The notes beneath the pieces are model-generated. The model did no database searches and was not told the DNA's origin. It saw nothing but the letters and a program-made list of their open reading frames with translations. A stretch of DNA of 64,000 nt from Lachnospira rogosae (GTDB lineage: Bacteria > Bacillota > Clostridia > Lachnospirales > Lachnospiraceae), in assembly GCF_040096455.1 (NCBI RefSeq), contig NZ_JBBMER010000006.1:124001-188000 (forward strand), written 5' to 3'. Within the stretch, counting starts at the first letter, position 1; each line of letters starts with the position of its first letter. Below, piece after piece: positions 35,223-45,314 of the stretch. Both the position numbers and the translations under genes were made by a program.

Positions 35223-36656
35223 ATGGCAGATAATATAATAGAATTAAGACATATTAGTAAAGTATATAGTGATAATGGATTTAAGGCTGTAGACGATTTT
35301 AATCTTGAAGTAAAAAGAGGAGAGTTCGTCACTTTTCTTGGACCATCCGGATGTGGTAAGACTACTACATTAAGAATGATAGCAGGATTTGAGATGCCAA
35401 CAAGTGGAGAAATACTTCTTAATGGAGAAGATATATCACAGCTTCCAGCAAACAAAAGGCCTATTAATACAGTATTCCAGCGATATGCTTTATTTCCACA
35501 TATGAATATATATGACAATATAGCATTTGGACTTAAACTTAAAAAGCTGCCAAAAGAGGAGATTAGAAAGAAAGTAAAGAGAGTTCTTGATATAGTTGAC
35601 CTTGAGGGGTTTGAGAATAGAAAGATATCTACCTTATCAGGTGGACAGCAGCAAAGAATTGCAATTGCAAGAGCCTTGGTTAATGAGCCGGAAATTCTTA
35701 TGCTTGATGAGCCCCTAGGTGCACTTGATTTGAAAATGCGTCAGGAAATGCAGCTTGAATTGAAGCATATGCACGATGAACTTGGAATTACATTTATATA
35801 TGTAACACACGATCAGGAAGAAGCACTTACAATGTCTGATAAGATTGTTGTTCTTTCAGAAGGCAGGATACAGCAGATTGGTACGCCTGAGGATATATAT
35901 AATGAGCCGCAGAATGCATTTGTAGCTGACTTTATCGGTGAAAGTAACATTTTCAAAGGTATTATGACAGGACATATGAAAGTAAGATTTTGCGGTGGTG
36001 AATTCATAGGAATGGACGATGTTCCAGAGGGTACGCTTGTCGATGTTGTTGTAAGACCGGAAGATGTAATTATAACTAAGCCAGAGGACGGAATTATTGA
36101 GGGCGAAGTTGTGTCGGTTATATTCAAAGGTATGCACTATGAGGTTACTGTTGAATCGGGCAAGTACGAAATGGTTATAAGAACGACCAAATGTTATTCT
36201 GTCGGTGAAAGAATTGGTATGAAGCTTGAGCCGGACGGAATTCATATTATGCTTGCTGAGGACCATACAACAAGCTTTGTTACTAATATTAATAGTGATT
36301 ATACACTTGATTTTAATGGCAAGGTTATTAATTGCGATTTAACAAAAGTTATTCCTAAATCAAGTATGAAGAACAATGTTTTAGTTGATGAGAATAATGA
36401 GGCTATTGATACAGATAAGTTAAAGGTTATGGTTTCAATCCAGCCATATGATATAAGAATGAGTGATAATGTGGAGGAAGGTCTTGTATCTGGACATATT
36501 ATCAACCTTATCTATAAGGGTGACCATTACAGTTACGTTATAAGAACAGAATATGGACACGACCTTATTGTAGATGATGAGTACCTGTGGAATATGGACG
36601 ATGCTGTAGGGCTTGTTATGCTAGAAGACAAGATGAAGTTCCAGTTAAAAAAGTAA
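35223..36656 (+). CDS. potA: spermidine/putrescine ABC transporter ATPase
   Basis: ATPase of the polyamine importer. Motifs are Walker A (GPSGCGKT, about 38-45), Q-loop (FQRYALFPHM), signature LSGGQQQR, Walker B (ILMLDEPLGALD) and the H-loop (VTHDQ). At 477 residues it is about 100-120 longer than typical PotA. The extra part follows the first TOBE-like domain (about 240-335) and looks like a second one (about 395-477: VSIQPYDIRMSDNVEEGLVSGHI). It heads a potABCD operon, with AAGGAG before the ATG. Confidence 0.95.
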   Translation: MADNIIELRHISKVYSDNGFKAVDDFNLEVKRGEFVTFLGPSGCGKTTTLRMIAGFEMPTSGEILLNGEDISQLPANKRPINTVFQRYALFPHMNIYDNIAFGLKLKKLPKEEIRKKVKRVLDIVDLEGFENRKISTLSGGQQQRIAIARALVNEPEILMLDEPLGALDLKMRQEMQLELKHMHDELGITFIYVTHDQEEALTMSDKIVVLSEGRIQQIGTPEDIYNEPQNAFVADFIGESNIFKGIMTGHMKVRFCGGEFIGMDDVPEGTLVDVVVRPEDVIITKPEDGIIEGEVVSVIFKGMHYEVTVESGKYEMVIRTTKCYSVGERIGMKLEPDGIHIMLAEDHTTSFVTNINSDYTLDFNGKVINCDLTKVIPKSSMKNNVLVDENNEAIDTDKLKVMVSIQPYDIRMSDNVEEGLVSGHIINLIYKGDHYSYVIRTEYGHDLIVDDEYLWNMDDAVGLVMLEDKMKFQLKK

Positions 36657-36680
36657 GTAAAGGGAAAGGAATTAATAAAG

Positions 36681-37466
36681 ATGAATAATGTATTATCGCG
36701 TAAGCAGCTTGGAATTCCTTATGGGATATTCCTTTTATTATTTGTTGCAGCCCCTTTGCTTGTATTGATATATTATGCATTTACCAATGGACAGGGACAG
36801 TTTACAGTAAGTAATCTCTGTAATTTCTTTACAGATCCTAACACACTTGGAACATTGTGTTACAGTTTTGCACTGGCATTTGTTGTAACTATAGTGTGTC
36901 TTTTAATAGCGTATCCAGTTGCATACATACTTGCACAGAGCGAGATTAAAAGAAAAGCAGTTATTCTTATGCTTTTTGTGCTTCCAATGTGGATTAACTT
37001 TACACTTAGAATTACAGCACTTAAGGAAGTTCTTTCATTAATAGAAGGTAATCTTGCATTTTATCCATTTATTAATACAGTTATTGGAATGACTTACGAT
37101 TTTCTTCCATTTATGATACTCCCATTATATACAACATTATCGAAAATGGATAACAGCATTATAGAAGCAGCAAATGATCTGGGGGCTAATAATTTTCAGA
37201 CATTTATAAGGATTATATTGCCATTATCTGTACCGGGAATTATAAGTGGAATATCAATGGTGTTCCTGCCAGCGATGACTAATTATGTAGTGCTTGATAT
37301 GCTTTATAACAGTACATATATTATGGGTAGTCTTATAGGAAGCTATTTTAGTGCATACGACTGGAACAATGGTTCAATGATAGCACTTATACTTCTTATA
37401 ATTATATGTATAATCAGTCTTATATCAGCAGACAGCGATAATGAAGGTTCAGGACGCAGGCTGTAG
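36681..37466 (+). CDS. potB: spermidine/putrescine ABC transporter permease
   Basis: A 261-residue integral membrane protein with about six spans and the permease EAA-type loop (EAANDLGANNFQTFIRIILP, about 160-179) that docks on PotA. It lies 24 bp after potA. The C-terminus ends in a short polar tail (SADSDNEGSGRRL). Confidence 0.94.
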   Translation: MNNVLSRKQLGIPYGIFLLLFVAAPLLVLIYYAFTNGQGQFTVSNLCNFFTDPNTLGTLCYSFALAFVVTIVCLLIAYPVAYILAQSEIKRKAVILMLFVLPMWINFTLRITALKEVLSLIEGNLAFYPFINTVIGMTYDFLPFMILPLYTTLSKMDNSIIEAANDLGANNFQTFIRIILPLSVPGIISGISMVFLPAMTNYVVLDMLYNSTYIMGSLIGSYFSAYDWNNGSMIALILLIIICIISLISADSDNEGSGRRL

Positions 37467-37493
37467 ATATATGTGACGGGAAAGAGGACAGGT

Positions 37494-38297
37494 ATGTTTA
37501 AAAAATGTGTTAAATATGCAATTATCGGTCTTGTACTTATATTTATGTATGTTCCGATTCTTATATTAGCAGTATATAGTTTTACAGATTCACCTAATAT
37601 TGGGGCTATTCATTCATTTTCGTTCCATAATTATGTGACATTATTTACAACACCAGAGCTTATAGATATGATTATAGGTTCAATTGCACTTGCAATTGGA
37701 AGTGCGGTGCTTGCTACAATACTTGGAACAACAGGTGCAATTGGAGCATTTTATTCTAAGAAAAATGTTAATGGTACAATGTCAGTTCTTAACCAGATAC
37801 CAGTTGTTAATGCCGATGTCGTGACAGGTTTTTCATTATGTATTCTTCTGGTTGTTGTATTCGGGGTAAGCAAGAATACTTATATTCCACTTGTAATAGG
37901 ACATACAGTGCTTAGTGCACCATTTGTATATCTTGCGGTTGTTCCCAAGTTAAAGCAGATGGACCCAAGTCTTTATGAGGCTGCACTTGACCTTGGAGCA
38001 ACACCGGGATATACGTTAATTCATATTATTATACCTCAGATTGCATCAGGTATTATATCAGGATTTGTTATGGCAGTTACTTTATCACTTGATGATTATT
38101 TTGTGGCGACTTATACGAAACCGGCAACATTTGATACAATAAGTACATATGTTGTTAATGCAACAAAGGGTTCGCAGACTAATATTAGGACTGCATTATG
38201 GGCATTATCGACAATTATATTCCTGATTGTAGTTATAGTTGAAGTTGTTATGAATTTTGCACCTATAAAGAATGAAGCCCAGAAGGAGAAACATTAA
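37494..38297 (+). CDS. potC: spermidine/putrescine ABC transporter permease
   Basis: The second permease, with six spans and the loop EAALDLGATPGYTLIHIIIP. A GTG at 37473 is in frame, but AAAGAGG lies 6 bp before the ATG at 37494, giving MFKKCVKYAIIGLVLIFMYV. The stop overlaps the potD start (TAATG). Confidence 0.94.
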   Translation: MFKKCVKYAIIGLVLIFMYVPILILAVYSFTDSPNIGAIHSFSFHNYVTLFTTPELIDMIIGSIALAIGSAVLATILGTTGAIGAFYSKKNVNGTMSVLNQIPVVNADVVTGFSLCILLVVVFGVSKNTYIPLVIGHTVLSAPFVYLAVVPKLKQMDPSLYEAALDLGATPGYTLIHIIIPQIASGIISGFVMAVTLSLDDYFVATYTKPATFDTISTYVVNATKGSQTNIRTALWALSTIIFLIVVIVEVVMNFAPIKNEAQKEKH

Positions 38298-39886
38298 TGA
38301 ATAAAAATGTGATTATAGATATTACATCTTATATCAGACATTTGACTAAAATGGTTATAAAAGTTTCGCTTGCTATGATTTTGGCTGTTGAAATGCTGTC
38401 TGGAAGTATAACAGGAGTGTGGAAAGGATTTAATTCTACTAAAGCAGAGGCGGCAGATAACGATACAATTACACTTAGAATATGTAACTGGGAAGAGTAT
38501 ATAGATGAAGGCGGCTGGAACGCTGATGAAACAATAGATCTTGAGAGCACAGATATCAGGGGCGATAATTCTATGGTTGATGATTTTGCTGAATGGTATT
38601 ATAAGACATATGGCAAGAAGGTTAATGTCGAATATAGCTGTCTTGGAACTAATGAAGAACTTTACAATATGCTTACATTAGGTGATGAGTACGATTTAAT
38701 ATGTCCTTCAGAATATATGTTTATGAAGCTTATGACTGAGGGCTGGCTTGAACCATTTTCTGATGAATTCTACGACACAGGAATCAAAGAGAATTATTAT
38801 GCAAAAGGTGTTTCACCATTTATAAAGCAGACTTTTGATAATAATACAATCAATGGTGAACCTTGGAGTAAATATGCTGCTGGATATATGTGGGGTGTTA
38901 CAGGTATTATATATAATCCAGAAGATGTTACAAAACAAGAGGCATCGACATGGAAGATTATTAATAATGATAAGTTCAGACGTATGATTACTGTTAAGGA
39001 TAATGTAAGAGATACTATGTTTGCGGCAATTGGTGCAATCAAGTCTGATAAGTTAAGGTCACAGGATTTTATCAGGCAGGCAGATTATACTGATAAGCTG
39101 GCAGAGGAGATGAATGACACATCAAAGGATACAGTTGATGAAGTATTAGAATATCTTCAGCAGGTTAAAGATAATGTATATTCATTTGAAACTGACAGTG
39201 GTAAGATTGATGCTATTACAGGTAAGATCAGTGCTGGCTATCAGTGGTCAGGTGATGCTGTATACATAATGCAGCAGGCAGAAGCTAATGATGTCGAGCT
39301 TAATTTTGCTATTCCAGAAGAATGTACTAATATGTATTTTGATGGCTGGGCGATGTTAAAATCAGGAATTAATGGCAATTCAGAAAAGAAGAAGGCAGCA
39401 GAAGCATTTGTTAATTTCGTATCTATGCCAGAAAATGCAGTAAGAAATATGTACTATATTGGCTATACATCAGTTATATCAGGTGGTCAGAGTCCTGTTA
39501 TATATGATTATTTAAAATGGAATTATGGTCTTGAGTCACTTATGGAAGAGGATGATACAATAAGTGAGGCTGATGCAATAGATTATTCTTTAGGATATTT
39601 CTTCTCAGGAGTATCTAATGATTCAAGATATATATTAAGAACATCTAAGGCGCAGACAGAAGGAATGTTGTCAGCACAGTATCCAACGGAAGAAGTAATG
39701 CATAGAAGTGCTATTATGCAGTATTTTGATAATGACGAAACAGCGAGAATTAATCAGATGTGGATAAATGTAAGATGTTTTAATATTCATAATGTACCAG
39801 TCTGGGTATGGATTGCCGTAGCCGCTGCTATCGTAGCTGTTATAGTACTAAGAATTGCGGATGTCATAAGACATAAGAAAATATAA
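38297..39886 (+). CDS. potD: spermidine/putrescine-binding protein with membrane spans at both ends
   Basis: The ligand-binding part (about residues 55-480) has PotD features: LRICNWEEYID at its start, YSCLGTNEELYNML, CPSEYMF, WGVTGIIYNP, and the WSGDAVYIMQQAE region. Typical PotD proteins are about 350 residues and are secreted or lipid-anchored. This one is 529 residues, begins with an uncleaved-looking hydrophobic segment (about 17-36) without a lipobox, and ends with another span (about 505-524) plus a short basic tail. Its stop is followed by a strong terminator. Confidence 0.93.
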   Translation: MNKNVIIDITSYIRHLTKMVIKVSLAMILAVEMLSGSITGVWKGFNSTKAEAADNDTITLRICNWEEYIDEGGWNADETIDLESTDIRGDNSMVDDFAEWYYKTYGKKVNVEYSCLGTNEELYNMLTLGDEYDLICPSEYMFMKLMTEGWLEPFSDEFYDTGIKENYYAKGVSPFIKQTFDNNTINGEPWSKYAAGYMWGVTGIIYNPEDVTKQEASTWKIINNDKFRRMITVKDNVRDTMFAAIGAIKSDKLRSQDFIRQADYTDKLAEEMNDTSKDTVDEVLEYLQQVKDNVYSFETDSGKIDAITGKISAGYQWSGDAVYIMQQAEANDVELNFAIPEECTNMYFDGWAMLKSGINGNSEKKKAAEAFVNFVSMPENAVRNMYYIGYTSVISGGQSPVIYDYLKWNYGLESLMEEDDTISEADAIDYSLGYFFSGVSNDSRYILRTSKAQTEGMLSAQYPTEEVMHRSAIMQYFDNDETARINQMWINVRCFNIHNVPVWVWIAVAAAIVAVIVLRIADVIRHKKI

Positions 39887-39921
39887 AGGTATAGGATATT
39901 CTTATAGAGAATATTATTATA

Positions 39922-39990
39922 AAAACAGAGAATAGAAAGTTGTATATTGGAGGAGAAGCTCCGATTATACTTTCTATTCTCTGTTTTGAT
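39922..39990. terminator. terminator closing potABCD (also usable from the right)
   Basis: A perfect 19-bp stem (39922-39940 with 39969-39987) encloses a second GGAG/CTCC hairpin. A-rich and T-rich flanks lie on either side. Confidence 0.92.
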
Positions 39991-40040
39991 TTTATTATTA
40001 CGCAACATATTAAAAGATATTGCGTGGTGTGACAGGGTAG

Positions 40041-41348
40041 TTATAATTTTAAGAAAAATGCACTATATCCCGGTAATTCCAATCCATTATTTAACTGTAT
40101 TTCTCTATCGGTTATAAGGTCATATGCTTTGTCACAGCCCATATTAAATGAGGCAGAATAATTGTAGTCAGCGGCATTTATTGCAACAAGTACACGCTCA
40201 CCCTGCCACTCTCTTAAGAATACGCATTGTTCATTAGTGAGGATTATAGATGAGAAGTTACCATATTGTAATGCTGGTGATATCTTTTTAGCATTGGCAA
40301 GCTTTGCAATCCAGTCAGATAATTCATTAAAGACAGGTGTGTCAAAGCAGGCTCTTAAGGCAGGGTCACCATCTTCTTTACGCCCAGTTGCACCCCATTC
40401 ACTTCCATAATATACACAAGGTATTCCTGGCATACCAAAAGCAAGAGCATATATTAAAGGAAGGTGACGGATGTTATTCAGTATGCTTGCAACTCTTGTG
40501 ACATCGTGATTGTCAACAAAAGATAGTAAATGCTTACCTTTGTATAGTGTCCAGTTCTCAGGTCCGAACTGCCTTAAAAGTGAATGGTTAATTTCAAACA
40601 TATTCATTGAATTAAAGCTTGAATAAAGACCCTTGTAGCACTCATAATTAGTAACTGAATGAAGCATTTCGTCGTTCATAATCTGGTTATAATCGCCGTG
40701 CAGTGTTTCTCCTAACAGGAAAAAGTCTGGTTTTAAGCTGTCACAGAAGCTTCTTAATCTTTTAAGAAAATCGTGATTGAGGCAGTAAGCAACATCAAGT
40801 CTTAAGCCGTCAATATCAAATTCCGTAACCCAGCCTTTGATAGCATTAAAAATATGCTGTATAACATCTTCATTATACAGGTTAAGCTTTACAAGGTCAT
40901 AACAGCCTTCCCAGCCCTCATACCAGAGCCCGTCATTATAATTAGAATTACCATTAAAATCTATTCTTGCAAACCAGTTGATATAAGGGGAACTTTCCCT
41001 GTTCTTTAACACATCCTGAAAAGCCCAGAAACCTCTGCCAACATGATTAAATACGCCGTCAAGAACAACCTTTATTCCTTCATTATGAAGATTATAGCAC
41101 ACGTTGGCAAAATCTTTATTAGTACCAAGCCTTGTGTCTATCTTTGTATAATCTCTTGTATTATATCCGTGAGTGTCAGATTCAAACACAGGAGAAAAAT
41201 ATATAGCATCAGCACCTAATCTTTTAATATGTGGTATCCAGTCATTAACCTTTAAAATGCGGTGGTTAAGCACACCATCATTCTCAAAGGGTGCTCCTGA
41301 AAACCCAAGAGGATATATTTGATAAAAAACACTTTCGTAAGCCCACAT
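40041..41348 (-). CDS. intracellular GH13 alpha-amylase-family enzyme
   Basis: Hydrolyses alpha-glucosidic bonds in oligosaccharides. GH13 regions are in order: VVLDGVFNHVG, GLRLDVAYCL (nucleophile Asp), LLGETLHGDY (acid/base Glu) and LSFVDNHDVTR (transition-state Asp). No signal peptide is present, so it acts on imported maltodextrins or glycogen-like substrates. The first in-frame ATG (41360) overlaps the ribosome binding site GGAGG; the ATG at 41348 has 5-bp spacing and yields MWAYESVFYQIYPLGF, the normal family start. It is a single-gene unit. Confidence 0.92.
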   Translation of the reverse strand: MWAYESVFYQIYPLGFSGAPFENDGVLNHRILKVNDWIPHIKRLGADAIYFSPVFESDTHGYNTRDYTKIDTRLGTNKDFANVCYNLHNEGIKVVLDGVFNHVGRGFWAFQDVLKNRESSPYINWFARIDFNGNSNYNDGLWYEGWEGCYDLVKLNLYNEDVIQHIFNAIKGWVTEFDIDGLRLDVAYCLNHDFLKRLRSFCDSLKPDFFLLGETLHGDYNQIMNDEMLHSVTNYECYKGLYSSFNSMNMFEINHSLLRQFGPENWTLYKGKHLLSFVDNHDVTRVASILNNIRHLPLIYALAFGMPGIPCVYYGSEWGATGRKEDGDPALRACFDTPVFNELSDWIAKLANAKKISPALQYGNFSSIILTNEQCVFLREWQGERVLVAINAADYNYSASFNMGCDKAYDLITDREIQLNNGLELPGYSAFFLKL

Positions 41349-41660
41349 AGCAGCCTCCATTTATATATTTATATATATATTAATCGGAATTTTCTTCTTT
41401 ATCAACAACATTAATAATATTCTTTTTCCACATTATTCTGGATGAAATTATAGCAACTTACAATACAAAAGAATAATCGTTTATACATTGTCAGTTATAT
41501 ATTTTTTTGATATAATAATTATAATTTTATTATGGTAGAGTGTAAAAGTTAAATCATTACTGATATGCTTAGATTATGTATTGAAAATATGCATAGCAGT
41601 CAGGATGGATTAAACATAACAGCCAACGGATAATACAGCATACTGAACGGAGAAAAGCCT
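41349..41660. other. divergent promoter region between GH13 and the propeller sensor
   Basis: The region carries the rightward promoter at 41488-41516 and the two ribosome binding sites. No gene or hairpin array is seen. Confidence 0.5.
41488..41516 (+). promoter_or_regulatory. sigma-A promoter with extended -10
   Basis: TTGTCA at 41488-41493, a 17-bp spacer, and TATAAT at 41511-41516 preceded by TGA. It drives the 41661 gene. Confidence 0.75.
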
Positions 41661-44600
41661 ATGAAGAAAAATAAGTGGTATACAATAAGCGTGTTTATAA
41701 TAATATGTGTATTGCTGAATCTGGCAGGAAAGTGTATTGCTGGGTATTTCAGGCTTCCATTATGGCTTGATTCACTAGGTACAGTTGCGGCCACTTATGT
41801 ATGCGGACCGGTATGCGGTGTTATCGTTGGAGTTACTCTCAATATTCTTTATTCTATAATATATTCGTGGACATATGCCTGTTATGCCATAGTAAGTGTT
41901 TCTATAGCAGTTGTTGCTGGAATTTGCATAAGTAAGGATTATATGAAAACACTGCTTGGTGCACTGACATCAAGCTTTTATATTGCACTTGTTTCGTGTT
42001 CTATTTCCGTGATTTTTAATTATATGTTTTTTAATGGTTATACCAATAATATATGGGGTGATGGAGTTATTGAGTCGCTTTTGGGAATAGGATTTAATGA
42101 TTTATTAAGTCACGTTGCAGGACAATTTTATATTGATTTTCCTGATAAGATCATAACTGTGCTTGCACTCTATATATTTGTAAGGTATGACAAGGGAAAG
42201 AACAGATTTGATAAAAGGATAATGACAGCCTGTATATATATCGGGATAGCTGCTATGGCAGCAGTACAGCTTATAGAAGTTAATACACCTAAGTGCGTGT
42301 ATGCAGCTTTTGATAACAGTAGGAATAACCAGAATAATATAGAAGAAACACCGGATTATAATACTTATCTGCAGACAGTTTACGGAAGAGAAAACGGAAT
42401 ACCAGGCGGCTGTGCCAATGATATAGCACAGACTAATGATGGAATACTATGGATAGGAACCTATGGTGGTTTATACAGGTATAATGGTACAGAGTTTAAA
42501 TGGGTGGATGAATATGCCTCTGTTAAGACTGTAAACTGTCTGTATAAAGATGAAGAGGGCAGATTATGGATAGGAACCAATGATGGCGGCGTATCGATAA
42601 TGATTGATGAAACAATCATAAATGTTGTATCAGAAAAGGAGGGATTATCAGCTGATTCCGTAAAGTGTATAACACAGGGTTCTGATGGTGATTACTATAT
42701 TGGTACGACAGGTGCTATGTCAATAGTTTCTCTTGCAGATGGATTAACAGTTAAAAGCTATATAGATGATATAAAATATGCTGTAAGTGCAGACTCTGAT
42801 AAGAATGGTAACATAGCAGTTGTCAGCGATAATGGACAGCTAAGTATTGTAAAAAATGCAGCAGTTATTTCAGAATATAGTGCATCAGATGGTGGAAGAT
42901 ATACAACGTGTTCATTCGATGATGCCGGTATGCTTTATGTGGGAACATCAAAAGGAAATATAGATAAATATGAATATGATTTATATAATAACGCTTATGT
43001 ACTTAAGGAAAGTGTAAGCTGTAATGAGCTTAATAATATTAAAGGAATATATTTTGTAGATAACACATTAACCGAAAATGCCACACTTTTTGTATGTGCA
43101 GATAATGGTATAGGATATTATGACAGCCAGAATCGATTTATAAACATTGATACAGGCAGCTTTAATAATTCAATAGATCATATGACAGCAGATTATCAGG
43201 GAAATCTCTGGTTTACATCATCAAGACTTGGGCTGTTAAGATTAAGCAGATCAGCGTTTACACAGCTTAATTATGAACATACCGATGAAAAGCTGGTTGT
43301 AAACACTGTGACAATGTGGAATGGAAATTATTATATAGGTACAGATAGTGGAATTGCCGTTTCATACGCAGCTGCAGGTAGTATTTTGGCTAATGGTGAT
43401 TATATTCAAAAGCAGGACAGCTCTGTGAATGAGCTTGTGAATAAATTTGTAAAAGAGCTTGATAACGTAAGAATAAGGTGCATAACAACGGACAGTAAAA
43501 ATAATATGTGGATATGCACAACAGGCAAAGGAATATATGAGGTTACATATAGTGGTGAAATTATAAGATATGATGAGAATAACGGACTAAGTGGAAACAG
43601 ATACAGGACTATAACAGAGTTAAGTGATAATACAATGCTTGCAGCAGGTGATACAGGACTTAGTTATATTGTAGATGAAGCTGTCATTGGCAATATAGGT
43701 TATTCTATGAAAAACAGTAAGGTTTTATGTACACTTGAAACAGATATACAAGATTATGGAAGAGTTATACTTGCAGGAACAGATGGCAATGGAATAGAAG
43801 TTATTAGTGATGGAAGAGTAATAGATAATTATGATAAGGATGATGGTCTTAGCTCAGCGGTTATATTAAGAATGGTAAAGGATGCTTCTGGCGAGGGTGT
43901 ATTCATAGTAACAAGTAACAGTCTGTGTTATATGGATAAGACAGGCATTATAAGAATATTGGATAATTTTCCTTACTATAATAATTACAATGTAGTTAAT
44001 GGGAACAATGATAATCTTTTTGTGCTGGGCTCAGCCGGAATATATGTTGTTGATAAGAGTGCCTTACTTTCTGGAAAAGAACTTGATTATAAGCTGCTTA
44101 ATGGGGATTGCGGACTTGAAAATGCATTAACACCAAATGCATGGGATTATATTGATGTGAATAATAATCTGTACATGTCAACAGATGATGGTGTAATGAT
44201 AGTCAATCTCAATGATTATAGTGCCAGAATAAGATCATATCGTATACAGATGAAGTCCGTAAAGGTAGATGGAGAAAGTCTCAGGGTAAAAAGAGGGGAA
44301 GAGCTTTATATTGACAGCAAAGCACAGATGATAGAGATGTTCCCAGAGATTATAAACTATTCTGTTAATACACCTTATGTAAGCATATATCTGGAAGGGT
44401 ATGATGCCGAACCGAGGATAATATTGCAAAGTGATCTAACTAATATAATATATATGAACATACCTGTAGGCACATATACATTTCATTTGTCAGTTCTTGA
44501 TGAAAATGGCAGGGTGCCAATATCTGAAAACACATATACAATTATTAAGGAAGCAAAGATATATGACTATTGGTGGTTTAAGGTGTATATGGTCGGAATA

Positions 44601-45314
44601 TTTGCACTTACAGTTGCATATCTTACGTGGATAATATTCCATACACAGATTAAAAGAACCCTTGATTTTCAGAAGAAAGAGCTCGAATTCGTAAAGAAAC
44701 AGCTTGAGATGGGAAATGAAACAGTTCTTACTATTGCAAGGACTGTTGATGCAAAGGATGTTAATACAAGCCAACATTCACTAAGAGTATCTGAGTATTC
44801 AGTTATGATAGCAAAGGAGCTTGGATATAGTGATGAAGAATGTGAAAACCTTAGAAAAGCGGCACTGCTTCACGATATAGGAAAGATAGGTATTCCAGAC
44901 AGAATACTTAACAAACCTGAAAGACTTACAGATGAAGAATATGCCATTATGAAATCACATGTTGAAAAAGGAGCGGAAATACTTAAAAGCTTTACCCTTG
45001 TTAACCATGTTGAGGAAGGAGCACTTTATCATCATGAGAGATATGATGGAAAAGGATATATGCATGGTCTTAAGGGGGAAGAGATACCGCTTAATGCAAG
45101 AATTATCGGAATAGCAGATACATTTGATGCCATGACAGCTAACAGAGTGTATAGAAAGAAGCTTAATAAGGACTATGTTTTAGGGGAAATACGAAGAGGC
45201 AGCGGCACACAGGTTGACCCAAAGCTTGTGGATATTATGCTTAGACTTATTGATAGTGGCAGGATAGACATTGATAATCTGTATAAGGATGGTGAAGCAG
45301 ATGAAGATAAGTAA
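41661..45314 (+). CDS. membrane sensor: multi-span domain, beta-propeller, Y_Y_Y domain and HD-GYP phosphodiesterase
   Basis: This 1217-residue protein begins with about six membrane spans (1-215) that resemble an ECF-transporter S-component (LPLWLDSLGTVAATYVCGPV). A two-component-regulator propeller follows (about 240-860) with repeated blocks such as LWIGTYGGLYRYNG, LWIGTNDG and MWICTTGKGIYEV. A Y_Y_Y domain (about 890-960) and a single span (about 972-994) lead to a cytoplasmic HD-GYP domain (about 1020-1200). The HD pair is intact (ALLHDIGKIGIPD), as is HHERYDGKG; GYP itself reads GYM. It likely senses an extracellular ligand and hydrolyses c-di-GMP. The next gene overlaps and encodes a ligand-binding lipoprotein, a probable partner. 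Confidence 0.9.
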   Translation: MKKNKWYTISVFIIICVLLNLAGKCIAGYFRLPLWLDSLGTVAATYVCGPVCGVIVGVTLNILYSIIYSWTYACYAIVSVSIAVVAGICISKDYMKTLLGALTSSFYIALVSCSISVIFNYMFFNGYTNNIWGDGVIESLLGIGFNDLLSHVAGQFYIDFPDKIITVLALYIFVRYDKGKNRFDKRIMTACIYIGIAAMAAVQLIEVNTPKCVYAAFDNSRNNQNNIEETPDYNTYLQTVYGRENGIPGGCANDIAQTNDGILWIGTYGGLYRYNGTEFKWVDEYASVKTVNCLYKDEEGRLWIGTNDGGVSIMIDETIINVVSEKEGLSADSVKCITQGSDGDYYIGTTGAMSIVSLADGLTVKSYIDDIKYAVSADSDKNGNIAVVSDNGQLSIVKNAAVISEYSASDGGRYTTCSFDDAGMLYVGTSKGNIDKYEYDLYNNAYVLKESVSCNELNNIKGIYFVDNTLTENATLFVCADNGIGYYDSQNRFINIDTGSFNNSIDHMTADYQGNLWFTSSRLGLLRLSRSAFTQLNYEHTDEKLVVNTVTMWNGNYYIGTDSGIAVSYAAAGSILANGDYIQKQDSSVNELVNKFVKELDNVRIRCITTDSKNNMWICTTGKGIYEVTYSGEIIRYDENNGLSGNRYRTITELSDNTMLAAGDTGLSYIVDEAVIGNIGYSMKNSKVLCTLETDIQDYGRVILAGTDGNGIEVISDGRVIDNYDKDDGLSSAVILRMVKDASGEGVFIVTSNSLCYMDKTGIIRILDNFPYYNNYNVVNGNNDNLFVLGSAGIYVVDKSALLSGKELDYKLLNGDCGLENALTPNAWDYIDVNNNLYMSTDDGVMIVNLNDYSARIRSYRIQMKSVKVDGESLRVKRGEELYIDSKAQMIEMFPEIINYSVNTPYVSIYLEGYDAEPRIILQSDLTNIIYMNIPVGTYTFHLSVLDENGRVPISENTYTIIKEAKIYDYWWFKVYMVGIFALTVAYLTWIIFHTQIKRTLDFQKKELEFVKKQLEMGNETVLTIARTVDAKDVNTSQHSLRVSEYSVMIAKELGYSDEECENLRKAALLHDIGKIGIPDRILNKPERLTDEEYAIMKSHVEKGAEILKSFTLVNHVEEGALYHHERYDGKGYMHGLKGEEIPLNARIIGIADTFDAMTANRVYRKKLNKDYVLGEIRRGSGTQVDPKLVDIMLRLIDSGRIDIDNLYKDGEADEDK

